Source: Candidatus Vecturithrix granuli
GTDB taxonomy: Bacteria > Moduliflexota > Moduliflexia > Moduliflexales > Moduliflexaceae
Reading direction: 5' to 3'
Length of the DNA stretch: 64,000 nt
Assembly (NCBI GenBank): GCA_000739535.1
Contig: DF820468.1
Location: 345,466-409,465 of the forward strand
Positions within the stretch are counted from its first letter, which is position 1. Each line of letters opens with the position of its first letter. Shown in pieces: positions 18,001 through 25,013 of this stretch. The translations under genes were made by a program, and so were the position numbers. The notes below the pieces were generated by a model. It did not search any database, had not been told where the DNA came from, and saw only the letters and a program-made list of their open reading frames with translations.

Positions 18001-21000
18001 ACTTCTGTTTTTCGGCCTGTTGTTCAGTTTGATGGGCAATTACAAGAGTTTCTTGTCCATATAATGCTGAGAAATCAACAGGCACTCGTTCAACAAACAG
18101 TTTGCCTAACAGACGCAGAATGGTGTTCGAATCTTCACCATTGGCCGCGCAGGCTGATGCAGCGATATGCGGCTGATTTTCCAGGATTTTTGCGATCATA
18201 TTAGTGCAGCTGTTGCCTGGTCCTATTTCGATAAACACCCGTACCCCATCCTGATAGGCCTGTCGAATGACCGCCGGAAAATCAATTGTATCCGACGCCT
18301 GCGCCAGGATCGCATCCGCCGCACTTGCGGCTGTCACCTGATAGGCTTTGCTCCAGGCCCCGCTGTAAAATCGGATGCCGGCAGGCGCGGAAGTGTTTTT
18401 GAAATAATGTAAGTCCCGATACGGGCCTTCGACCTGTTTGATAATTTCACAATGCGCAGCCGAAACCCCGGCTAAGGGATACGTCGGACAGCCAAGCTGC
18501 ACAATCACGTTCTGCACAGCTTGACGATCTCCGCCAAGCACGCAACTGCCGGGCGTGTTGATAATTAACAGATACACTCTGTTATGTTCTTTTAACACCC
18601 ATTGTACCTCTTCTGCCGGACACTGCACCGCGGTAATCACCCAGTCTGCGGGCATATCGCCGCTCAAATTCCAGGTCCGACTGACTGCCAGGAATTTTCC
18701 AGCTAAATCTCTGGTATAGAGCGGCGAAGTCATGACCCGTTGCAGCATCTCATCCCGGTCAGTCCAGGCTTTCAATGCAAAAAAAGCTGAGGACTCCCCT
18801 AGCGAATAGCCGATAACCGCTTGAGGCCGGAGACCAAAATGACGAAGCAGATCCGTCATCATGGTGCTATATGCGACCTGTCCGAGCAGAATTTCACGGG
18901 GATATTGATTAATGCGCTCAGCCGAAGGCGAATTCCACAGTAATTCCGGCACAAATTGACTGCGCAGGTACTGATTATGGCGATCCTGCTCGCGTAAAAT
19001 TTCCGGCCATTGGACGGAAATTGTGCGTCCCATAAACGGGTAATGATTGCCGGACCCCGGAAATATAAACGCAAGTTCTCCAGTTTGCCCGATGGGATTG
19101 GCCGTGTAAAAACTGCGATTGCCAGGCAACGTAAGCGGCTGATCGTTGCGAATGGCATGACGTATCTGCTCAAGCTGCTGATCTAATTCCGCTTTTTCCC
19201 GCGCCAGCAGCGCAGCGCCGAATTTTTTTTTGCCCTGAACAGGTTGTTGCTGCCAGAAACTTCGCGCCAGAGTTTCGATCTGTTCGCTCCTGGTCTGATT
19301 AACATATTTGTGTAGTTTCTCCAATCGCTCAAGCAGTTCAACCTGATTGTTCCCTTCAACGGCAAACAAAGCGTCCGGTCTGGCTCCCAGAGGTTGCAGG
19401 CGTTCCTGCGCAATTACTTTATCTATGGCCACATTTTCCCCCTGATAGGATTCCAGGATCACCGTTACACAATTGCCGTCCATACTCAGGCAGGCTACTC
19501 CGGCGCGACGCGGTCCTTCGACGCGATTGCACAGCCAGTATTGAGGTGCGTTCGGAAAATAATGTTGATTTTCCACTGTATTGTTCAGACTTGCAATTGG
19601 CTTTTCAGGCTGTAGCAAGGTTGGAATAATTTCCTGGTAGAGACACAGACAGGCTTTGACAAAGGAAACTACGCCGGATGCAGCTCCGGTATGCCCGATG
19701 GCAGCTTTCACGCTTCCCAACGCTATTCTCCCCTCCTGAGAGGGGCCATGGGTGGGTTTTCCTTTCGGACAGAGGGCTGACGAGGAGGACAAATCGGACG
19801 AGTGGGGAAAACACTGCGTTAATGCTTCTGCTTCTATCTGGTCTTCCTGGGGAATAGCGCTGCCATGAGTTTCGAAGTACTGCACTGAGGCAGGCTCAAT
19901 CTGCACTTGCTGGCAGGCGCGTTCGAAGGCATCTTGATAGGCTTGCGAATCAGCAGAAAATGGCGTCTTGCCGCCGGAGGCTTTGCCGATCCCTTTCAGA
20001 ACGGCATAGATTCGATTGCCGTCACGCACAGCATCATCTAATCGTTTCAACACCACCGCGACCGCGCCTTCGCCTGGCAGCGTGCCATCGGCCTGCGCAT
20101 CAAAGGGATGAACGCAGCCTGTTTTAGAAAATGGCGTATGGGCATGAGTGGCTAATAAGGAACGAATATCGCCATTCAAATCTATGGCGCCGACAAGAGC
20201 ATGGTCGAGTTCTTTGCGCTGTAAGGCCTGCACCGCGACATCTAATGCCTGCAAACCCGAACTTTCTTCGGCCGAGATCGTGATCCCGGCTCCGCCGACC
20301 TTAAATTCTCTGGCAATCCGGCTGGCGACGATGCCTCCTAACGCGCCGACCGTGCGATTGGCAGTTAAAGGTGGATGAAAAGCGTCTCGCAGAGATTGGA
20401 TCCAAGCCTGTAACTTTTTTTCGCTTACCTTCAAGCTCAGAGTCTTCGCCCATGCTCTGGCCTTGTTCAGAATTTGCCAGCGATAAGAAAAATTGGTGCT
20501 GTTAAAATCGAGTCCAATGCCGATAAACACGCCGGTACGCAAAGAATGTGCTTCATCCAATTCGATATGGGCGTCTTTCAATGCACCATCAGCAACCTGT
20601 AACATCAGCAATTGTTGGGGCAGCGATTCCTGCATTTCTTTGGGCGGAATGCGGAACTGTCCGAAGGGAATATCCACGCCATCCACAAAATAGCCTTGCA
20701 GGTTAGGCAGATCAATCCCCCAGGAATCTGTTTTTGACGCTGGTGTAACATCATCCTGACCGCCAAACACTCGTTCCTGAAAAGACCGTAACGACTGCCA
20801 GGGACCGATCTGCGCACTCAAACCGACAACCGCGATCACTTCTTCTTCAGCAGGAGAATTAAGAGTAATTGAAGTCTCTGGGGGTGATTGAGACAATGCA
20901 GCATCCCATTCTTCTAACAATACATGGGCATTGATGCCGCCAAATCCAAACGCGCTGACTGCCGCCCGACGCGGAATACACTCATCGCGCCGCAGCCAGG

Positions 21001-22267
21001 GCTGCGCCTGGATCAAAACGGTGAAGGGGCTGTTGGGCAGATCCAGTTTGGGATCTGGTTTGAAAAAATTCGCTGTCGGCGGCAAAGTCTGATGTTTTAG
21101 AGCCAACACAGTTTTCATCAAGCCTGCGGCCCCGGCTCCGGTCAATAAATGCCCGACATTTGATTTGACGCCGCCGATCACGCATTGATTGCGACGCCAG
21201 CCATTTTTACCCCACAACATTTTCAGACTGCTGAATTCGACTGCATCTCCGACCGGCGTGCCGGTGGCGTGGCATTCGATCAAATCCACATCCTGCGGCT
21301 TCCACCCCGCCTGTTGATAGGCGGCTTGCATGGCTCGCACCTGTCCTTCGGAATCGGGCGCCAGCAAGGTTCCCTGACGGTCGTTTGATAACCCGATACC
21401 GCGAATCACAGCATAAATCTGATTGCCCTCACGCAGGGCATCCTCCAGGCGTTTCAACACAAAAATCCCGGCCCCTTCGCCAACTACCAATCCATCACCC
21501 TGTTCGTCAAAAGGAGCGCACACCCCGGTCGGCGATAGTGCGCGGAGCTGCGAAAAGCCCATCTGCGTAAACGCACTGTCCGGGCGACAGACGCCGCCTG
21601 TCAACATCACATCAGCCCGTCCGGTTTGCAGATCGTTCACCGCAAATTTCAGAGCGTACAGGGAGGCTGCGCAGGCTCCATCAACCGTAAAACTTCCGCC
21701 GCCTAATCCAAAGGCTTTGGCAATCATCCCGGCTACCATGCCCACCGCATAGCGATTCAGCGGATGGGTTTGGAGTTTCCTTGTATTTTCCTTTTTTTCA
21801 GGATTGAGGGCCGTCAACACCTGTTCCTCGAACTTCCGTCCTAAAATTTCAGCGGTAATGGCGGAAGTCTTTTCAGTCGGCAGAGCAATATTCCCGATAA
21901 TAACACCGGTAAGATTGTGGTTAAAGTCTGTCAGATTGGCATCACGCAAGGCTGCACGGGCAGCGTGCAGGGCCAGATGAAATACCGGGTCAAGCTGCGG
22001 AATCAACGCCAGATCAAGCTGAATCCCCTCGGCGTCAAATTCAAAATCCGTAATATAACATCCCCGCTTGGAATACACTTTATCTGGCAGACCGCGTTCC
22101 GGGGCGTAGATGTCGTCTAATTCCAGCGGCCAGCGTCCTGGTGGAACTTCTTGCGCCGCACTGATCCCCTGTTTAATATTCGTCCAGAATTGTTCGAGAG
22201 TGGGAGCGCCAGGGAAAATCCCGCCAATGCCCACAATCGCAATCGGAGTGTAGCTGTGATTCTGCAT
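15062..22267 (-). CDS. Multidomain PUFA/HGL-type fatty acid megasynthase: KS-CLF-AT-DH-DH (PfaC-like)
   Basis: A 2401-residue protein. Domains in order: ketosynthase (about 5-460) with active Cys199 in VDGACAASL and His in ECHATGT and NVGHL; a second ketosynthase-like domain (about 480-930) in which the Cys position is Glu668 (SAEESSG), so a chain-length factor; an acyltransferase (about 1065-1400) with Ser1155 in GYSLGES; a low-complexity linker (1440-1600); and four hot-dog units forming two FabA-like dehydratase pairs (about 1640-2010 and 2075-2395) with LVDRI-type motifs. No ACP (DSL motif), ketoreductase or enoyl reductase is seen, so partner proteins must lie elsewhere. The start was placed at ATG 22267 because the longer frame begins with TTG and adds 17 residues outside the KS fold. 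Four dispersed-repeat insertions lie in frame. The arrangement combines PfaC (KS-CLF-DH-DH) with an AT as in HglC; the product may be a polyunsaturated or glycolipid-type long chain. Confidence 0.88.
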   Translation of the reverse strand: MQNHSYTPIAIVGIGGIFPGAPTLEQFWTNIKQGISAAQEVPPGRWPLELDDIYAPERGLPDKVYSKRGCYITDFEFDAEGIQLDLALIPQLDPVFHLALHAARAALRDANLTDFNHNLTGVIIGNIALPTEKTSAITAEILGRKFEEQVLTALNPEKKENTRKLQTHPLNRYAVGMVAGMIAKAFGLGGGSFTVDGACAASLYALKFAVNDLQTGRADVMLTGGVCRPDSAFTQMGFSQLRALSPTGVCAPFDEQGDGLVVGEGAGIFVLKRLEDALREGNQIYAVIRGIGLSNDRQGTLLAPDSEGQVRAMQAAYQQAGWKPQDVDLIECHATGTPVGDAVEFSSLKMLWGKNGWRRNQCVIGGVKSNVGHLLTGAGAAGLMKTVLALKHQTLPPTANFFKPDPKLDLPNSPFTVLIQAQPWLRRDECIPRRAAVSAFGFGGINAHVLLEEWDAALSQSPPETSITLNSPAEEEVIAVVGLSAQIGPWQSLRSFQERVFGGQDDVTPASKTDSWGIDLPNLQGYFVDGVDIPFGQFRIPPKEMQESLPQQLLMLQVADGALKDAHIELDEAHSLRTGVFIGIGLDFNSTNFSYRWQILNKARAWAKTLSLKVSEKKLQAWIQSLRDAFHPPLTANRTVGALGGIVASRIAREFKVGGAGITISAEESSGLQALDVAVQALQRKELDHALVGAIDLNGDIRSLLATHAHTPFSKTGCVHPFDAQADGTLPGEGAVAVVLKRLDDAVRDGNRIYAVLKGIGKASGGKTPFSADSQAYQDAFERACQQVQIEPASVQYFETHGSAIPQEDQIEAEALTQCFPHSSDLSSSSALCPKGKPTHGPSQEGRIALGSVKAAIGHTGAASGVVSFVKACLCLYQEIIPTLLQPEKPIASLNNTVENQHYFPNAPQYWLCNRVEGPRRAGVACLSMDGNCVTVILESYQGENVAIDKVIAQERLQPLGARPDALFAVEGNNQVELLERLEKLHKYVNQTRSEQIETLARSFWQQQPVQGKKKFGAALLAREKAELDQQLEQIRHAIRNDQPLTLPGNRSFYTANPIGQTGELAFIFPGSGNHYPFMGRTISVQWPEILREQDRHNQYLRSQFVPELLWNSPSAERINQYPREILLGQVAYSTMMTDLLRHFGLRPQAVIGYSLGESSAFFALKAWTDRDEMLQRVMTSPLYTRDLAGKFLAVSRTWNLSGDMPADWVITAVQCPAEEVQWVLKEHNRVYLLIINTPGSCVLGGDRQAVQNVIVQLGCPTYPLAGVSAAHCEIIKQVEGPYRDLHYFKNTSAPAGIRFYSGAWSKAYQVTAASAADAILAQASDTIDFPAVIRQAYQDGVRVFIEIGPGNSCTNMIAKILENQPHIAASACAANGEDSNTILRLLGKLFVERVPVDFSALYGQETLVIAHQTEQQAEKQKSLHIPTGGQPFQIPLPEISSRAENAESAKKPPEPPPISAIPVEQRNVTRQENRQTQQASPAFSASSAVQKTQAETPNLMDQFGEQQITELVQQVGEAHARSVQAHKAYLKLAQGLTESYANQVAFQMSLIEREILPSWEGSGVGYADYAKYRSAKALFSLPKQSFGTPDHRELNSPASQEGSAASKPGVFMTREQCLEFAVGSIAKVLGEKFAEVDTHPTRVRLPDEPLMLVDRIIAVEGEPCFMTHGRVITEHDILPEDWYLDCGRIPTCIAVESGQADLFLSGYLGIDFVTKGLAVYRLLDAEVTFHGDLPGPGTLLHYDIHIDEFFQQGNTHLFRFRFECTADGQLFLTMQKGCAGFFTSQELDEGRGLVFTNMDLCPIPGKMPEDWQPLTEIAPVEFYSDAQLDALRHGDLAACFGQCFAGLPLENPCRLPGGRMKLVDRILHLDPTGGRYGLGQIRGEADIHPNDWFLTCHFVDDQVMPGTLMYECCLHTLRVLLMRMGWVGEQNEIAWQPVPGVAGQLKCRGQVTASTQKVVYEISIKELGFRPEPYVISDAVMYADGRPIVRMIDMSLRLSGMTQAKLETIWSFHSPPERNEGGKNSHSGRGQGWIAPHYHRKPAIYDHNSILAFSNGKPSEAFGDRYQVFDVERVIARLPGPPYQFLDRITEVHGDPWIMTAPKSAEAQYDVPPEAWYFAANRHINMPFAVLLEIVLQPCGWLAAYIGSALTSDVDLSFRNLGGKATQFLPVTPDIGTLTTTVTLTSVSTSGGMIIQHYDYTLTNSAGAIVYQGATYFGFFTKQALAHQIGLRDAKPYEPTAEEAARGESFAYPQEPPYPDTQLRMVDQIDLYVPDGGPQGLGFIRGSKIVNPQEWFFQAHFYQDPVWPGSLGLEAFLQLLKIAAVKRWGWQPQNRVETMALHHPHEWTYRGQVIPTDRHVTIQAEITAVDDVQRFLEAQGFLIVDGRIIYQMERFTLKMS
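16161..16226. repeat. In-frame dispersed repeat (family C) in megasynthase linker
   Basis: CCACCCCTGGCCTCTCCCAG and CCTTTCAGGAGGGGA are the two recognisable parts of the dispersed CCCACCCCTGACCCCTCCCAGGAGGGGA-type repeat seen at 17451, 19728 and 27402. Translated in frame it gives a Gly/Ser/Pro-rich stretch (SPPERNEGGKNSHSGRGQGW) between the second and third hot-dog units. Confidence 0.75.
17451..17601. repeat. In-frame composite repeat (two family C arms around a family B twin hairpin)
   Basis: The left arm at 17451-17480 and right arm at 17569-17601 are inverted copies of family C. Between them (17499-17547) lies a family B twin hairpin (TGCCAAAGC-TCT-GCTTTGGCA, then GCGAAAACAGAGCTTTCGC). 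The frame of the megasynthase stays open through all of it, giving about 50 residues (ILPSWEGSGVGYADY and onward) directly before the first dehydratase. Confidence 0.8.
17798..17947. repeat. In-frame inverted repeat pair of CGCAGAGAACGCAG type in megasynthase linker
   Basis: CGCAGAGGACGCAGAGAACGCAG at 17798-17825 and its inverted relative GCGCTCTCTGCGTTCTCTGCG at 17914-17947 flank about 90 bp. Each is a version of a GCAGAGAACGCAGAG repeat that is common between genes in many bacterial genomes. Here it encodes part of the Ala/Glu/Pro/Gln-rich linker after the AT domain. Confidence 0.65.
19728..19758. repeat. In-frame family C repeat inside the CLF domain
   Basis: CTCCCCTCCTGAGAGGGG followed by CCATGGGTGGGTT is a compact family C repeat. 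It encodes KPTHGPSQEGRIA and sits in a surface loop of the chain-length-factor domain, just before the conserved LGSVKAAIGHTGAASG, where related ketosynthases usually have only a short turn. Confidence 0.75.
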
Positions 22268-22382
22268 AAGATTCTGAAATCTTGTTTCTTTTTGGAAATA
22301 ACCCGCAAAACACGCCAAACACGTAAAAAGTGTTTATGTGTTTATGTATTTCGCGGGCTGAATAGTTTTATGTTGTCAAGTT

Positions 22383-22593
22383 CAGGGAACTACACGGATA
22401 AGAGAGAAGAAAAGGGTAATGGTTACATGATAAGTGACATCCGCTCGTTGAGCGAAGTCGAAACGAGCCTGGACGTGTTTCCTTCGACTTCGCTCAGGGA
22501 ACGGTATCACTTACCATTTAATCGCTACCCCAAAAAGAATGTTCTGGTGAAAAATACATCCTTCTTCTTATCTCTTATCCCTGTAGTTCCCTA
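22383..22593. repeat. MITE-like long inverted repeat
   Basis: AGGGAACTACACGGATAAGAGAGAAG at the left end pairs imperfectly with CTTCTTATCTCTTATCCCTGTAGTTCCCT at the right end. Inside is a second inverted pair (GAGCGAAGTCGAAACG / CTTCGACTTCGCTCAGGGA). The element is about 210 bp, has no gene, and lies upstream of the megasynthase start. It looks like a non-autonomous mobile element or large palindromic repeat. Confidence 0.6.
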
Positions 22594-22608
22594 ACTCTCA
22601 CGGCAGAG

Positions 22609-22749
22609 CTATGATTTTTTCAATATTCCCCCAATATATTCAAACACATTCTCTCTGGCAAATTCTTCTTTCAAACATCCCCTGATCTCGTCAAGCTTTA
22701 AGTATCTTTTCCTGAGATTTTTGTCGCCGCCAGGCATTTTTCTTGACAT
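22609..22749 (-). CDS. Possible small basic protein beside the insertion sequence
   Basis: A 46-codon frame (MSRKMPGGDKNLRKRYLKLD...) on the minus strand. It begins three bases after the stop of another minus-strand frame (HAVELFTLYHDKYNDGS) that runs up to the left end of the insertion sequence. The tight stop/start spacing (TGACTGATG) is what translationally coupled genes show. No family is recognised, and frames this short can arise by chance. It may be the surviving downstream member of a two-gene unit broken by the IS. Confidence 0.25.
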   Translation of the reverse strand: MSRKMPGGDKNLRKRYLKLDEIRGCLKEEFARENVFEYIGGILKKS

Positions 22750-22834
22750 CAGTCAGGAACCATCATTGTATTTGTCATGATACAAAGTGAAAAGCTCAAC
22801 TGCATGAAACTCCGATACATTTTTACCAAAAAAC

Positions 22835-23993
22835 CTTAGTACACGACAAAAATGAGAAATAGAGTGGACATCATCAGCCTTCCTCTGGTAAAAGGATGTT
22901 AGCCCAACAACCCTGAACCAGGAGGATGATATGACTGAACTCAGCCCACTCATAACGGCATTGAGAGCAACTTTTGCTTGGCATGGTACCAGAATTACCT
23001 GGGTATCGCAATTCCTGCTTGCCCTGATTCGGGTCAGAACGGTCAACTTGACTGAGCTGGCCACCGCCTTTTGCGGGATAGCCCAGCCCGACGCTCATTA
23101 TCGCCGGATGCAGCGGTTCTTAAAAGACGTTGCGCTGACCAGGGCGCAGATTGCCGCTGTCGTCGTGCAGTGGCTACCCCTTGGGGAAAAGTGGCTCTTG
23201 TGCCTCGATCTGACGAACTGGCAATTTGGCAGCCTGAATATCAATATTCTCGTCCTGGCCGTCGCCTATCAGGGCGTCGCGATCCCGCTCCTCTGGATGT
23301 TTTTAGACAAACGGGGCAACTCCAATTCGCTCGAACGCATGGCGCTCCTCAAACATTTTCTGAGCGCGTTCGTCCGTGAACGGATTCAGTGTCTGACAGC
23401 GGATCGCGAGTTTATCGGCACGGCATGGATCAAATTTCTCAAACGACAGCACATTCGCTTTCGGATTCGGATCAAACGAAATATCCTGGTGTCGAACCCC
23501 AGCGCCACCAGCGCAATCGCCGCGTTCCGCTTCTTCCAAAACTGCCGCGTGGGGGAAGCTCGACTCCTCTCTCAACGTCGACGGGTCTGGGGGGATGATG
23601 GTGTTTGTCGTCGGGATGCGGATCAAAAATGACTATCTGCTTGTCATCACCAATGACACCCCAAACACGGCTTTAGACGACTATGCCCGCCGCAGGGACA
23701 TCGAAACCCTCTTTGGCTGTCTGAAAAGTCGCGGGTTCAACTTTGAAGAGACCCATCTGACCAAACCGGAACGCATCAGCAAACTGCTGGGGCTGTTGAC
23801 GCTGGCCCTGTCGTGGTGTCTGCGGATCGGTGAATGGCGGCACGGGCAGAAGTCGATTTCCATCAAAAAACATGGACGCCGGGCAAAGAGCCTCTTTCGC
23901 TATGGATTTGACCAACTTCGAACTATTGTGCTCAATCTGGCTCTTAAAGAACGTGAATTCTGTTGGGCAACAACCTTTTTGTCGTGTACTTAG
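22835..23993 (+). mobile_element. IS4-type insertion sequence
   Basis: The element is about 1159 bp. Terminal inverted repeats read CTTAGTACACGACAAAAA at the left and, reverse-complemented, CTAAGTACACGACAAAAAGG at the right, with the core AGTACACGACAAAAA shared exactly. It contains one transposase gene in two frames. No clear target-site duplication was seen. The transposase stop codon lies within the right inverted repeat. Confidence 0.75.
22931..23993 (+). pseudogene. IS4-family transposase, frameshifted
   Basis: The first frame (22931-about 23590) carries the N-terminal half with CLDLTNWQF (first catalytic Asp) and CLTADREFIG (second Asp). The second frame (about 23595-23993) carries YARRRDIETLFGCLKSRGFNFEETH, which holds the Y-x2-R-x3-E-x6-K signature with the catalytic Glu. 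Together they make a complete DDE enzyme of about 350 residues. The shift is +1 and falls near a run of six G at about 23589, so one extra G would explain it. A programmed frameshift is possible but less usual for this family. The start has AGGAGGATGAT-ATG upstream. Whether the copy can still move is doubtful. Confidence 0.75.
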
Positions 23994-24167
23994 ATCTATT
24001 TTTCTGAATTTTTTGCTGCAAGAATACATTTTTCTTGACAATCGCCTGAGAGGATTTAAATCGTATAATGGTATAACCATTAGATATTTTGAAAACTACA
24101 AGAATGAAGAATAAGCAAGAATCTCGAGGGTTTTTCCCTGAATAACGACTATTATCATCAAGTAAAA

Positions 24168-25010
24168 GTGAAAGAAATTGATAGAAAGATTATGATGAAT
24201 CAAAAAATAATTCCTTCAGGAAGCGTGTTGAATATTCAACGCTATGCGGTGCATGACGGCCCGGGCATTCGCGTGGTGGTGTTTTTGAAAGGCTGCCCCT
24301 TGCGCTGCTGGTGGTGTCATAATCCTGAAAGTCAGCAATTACAATGCAAAAGGATCACGCAAACCGTCAAACTCGACGACCGTACCCAGGTTGAGGAAGA
24401 AGAAACCATCGGGCAACTGATGAGCGTGAATGAAGTTATGCGGGCGATTGAGAAAGAAGTGATTTTCTTTGATCAATCCGGCGGCGGCGTGACCTTTTCC
24501 GGCGGCGAACCCTTCATGCAGCCGCAATTTTTAGACGCACTGCTCACGCGCTGCCAGGAACAGGAAATCCATACGGCGGTAGATACGACCGGCTATGCTG
24601 CGCCGTATATGTTCGAACCGATCAGCGAAAAAGTGGATATTTTTCTCTATGATCTCAAACTGATTGATGACACGCTGCACCGGCAATATACCGGCGTTTC
24701 CAACGAGTTGACACTGAAAAATCTGCACAGTCTTTCCGTACGCGAAAAGCAGATATGGATTCGCTTTCCAGTCATTCCGGGCATCACGGATACTGTCCAA
24801 AATGTATATGACATTCAGCGCGTGATCAGCAGGCTCAAGGGTGTTCAGCAGGTGAATCTCTTACCTTTTCATAAAATCGCGGATGGAAAATACCGCAAAT
24901 TCGGGTTAGAAAATAAAATGAAGGACATCCAGCCGCCCTCTGACGATCAGATGGCGGCGTTGAAAGAACAATTTGAACAACAGGGTTTTCCTGTCAAAAT
25001 CGGAGGATAA
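24168..25010 (+). CDS. Glycyl-radical enzyme activating protein (radical SAM)
   Basis: A 280-residue radical SAM enzyme with the cluster motif Cys-x3-Cys-x2-Cys in KGCPLRCWWCHNPES, preceded by YAVHDGPGIR and followed by FSGGEPFMQPQF, all typical of PFL-AE-like activases. It uses SAM to place a glycyl radical on the partner encoded 3 bp downstream. Most activases of the dehydratase type carry a ferredoxin-like insert with eight extra cysteines after CHNPES; here that insert is missing, and only about 45 residues without Cys lie before the SGGEP motif. This makes it closer in build to the pyruvate formate-lyase activase. GTG 24168 and ATG 24192 are both possible starts; neither has a strong ribosome site. 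Confidence 0.88.
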   Translation: MKEIDRKIMMNQKIIPSGSVLNIQRYAVHDGPGIRVVVFLKGCPLRCWWCHNPESQQLQCKRITQTVKLDDRTQVEEEETIGQLMSVNEVMRAIEKEVIFFDQSGGGVTFSGGEPFMQPQFLDALLTRCQEQEIHTAVDTTGYAAPYMFEPISEKVDIFLYDLKLIDDTLHRQYTGVSNELTLKNLHSLSVREKQIWIRFPVIPGITDTVQNVYDIQRVISRLKGVQQVNLLPFHKIADGKYRKFGLENKMKDIQPPSDDQMAALKEQFEQQGFPVKIGG

Positions 25011-25013
25011 CTT

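Noticed and set aside
22268-22318. Upstream TTG start for the megasynthase
   Set aside because: The extra 17 residues fall outside the ketosynthase fold and TTG has no Shine-Dalgarno sequence. ATG 22267 is directly before the KS domain.
24027-24070. Promoter TTGACA...TATAAT upstream of the activase
   Set aside because: The two hexamers are about 23 bases apart, too far for a sigma-70 promoter, and TTGACA lies by the IS edge.
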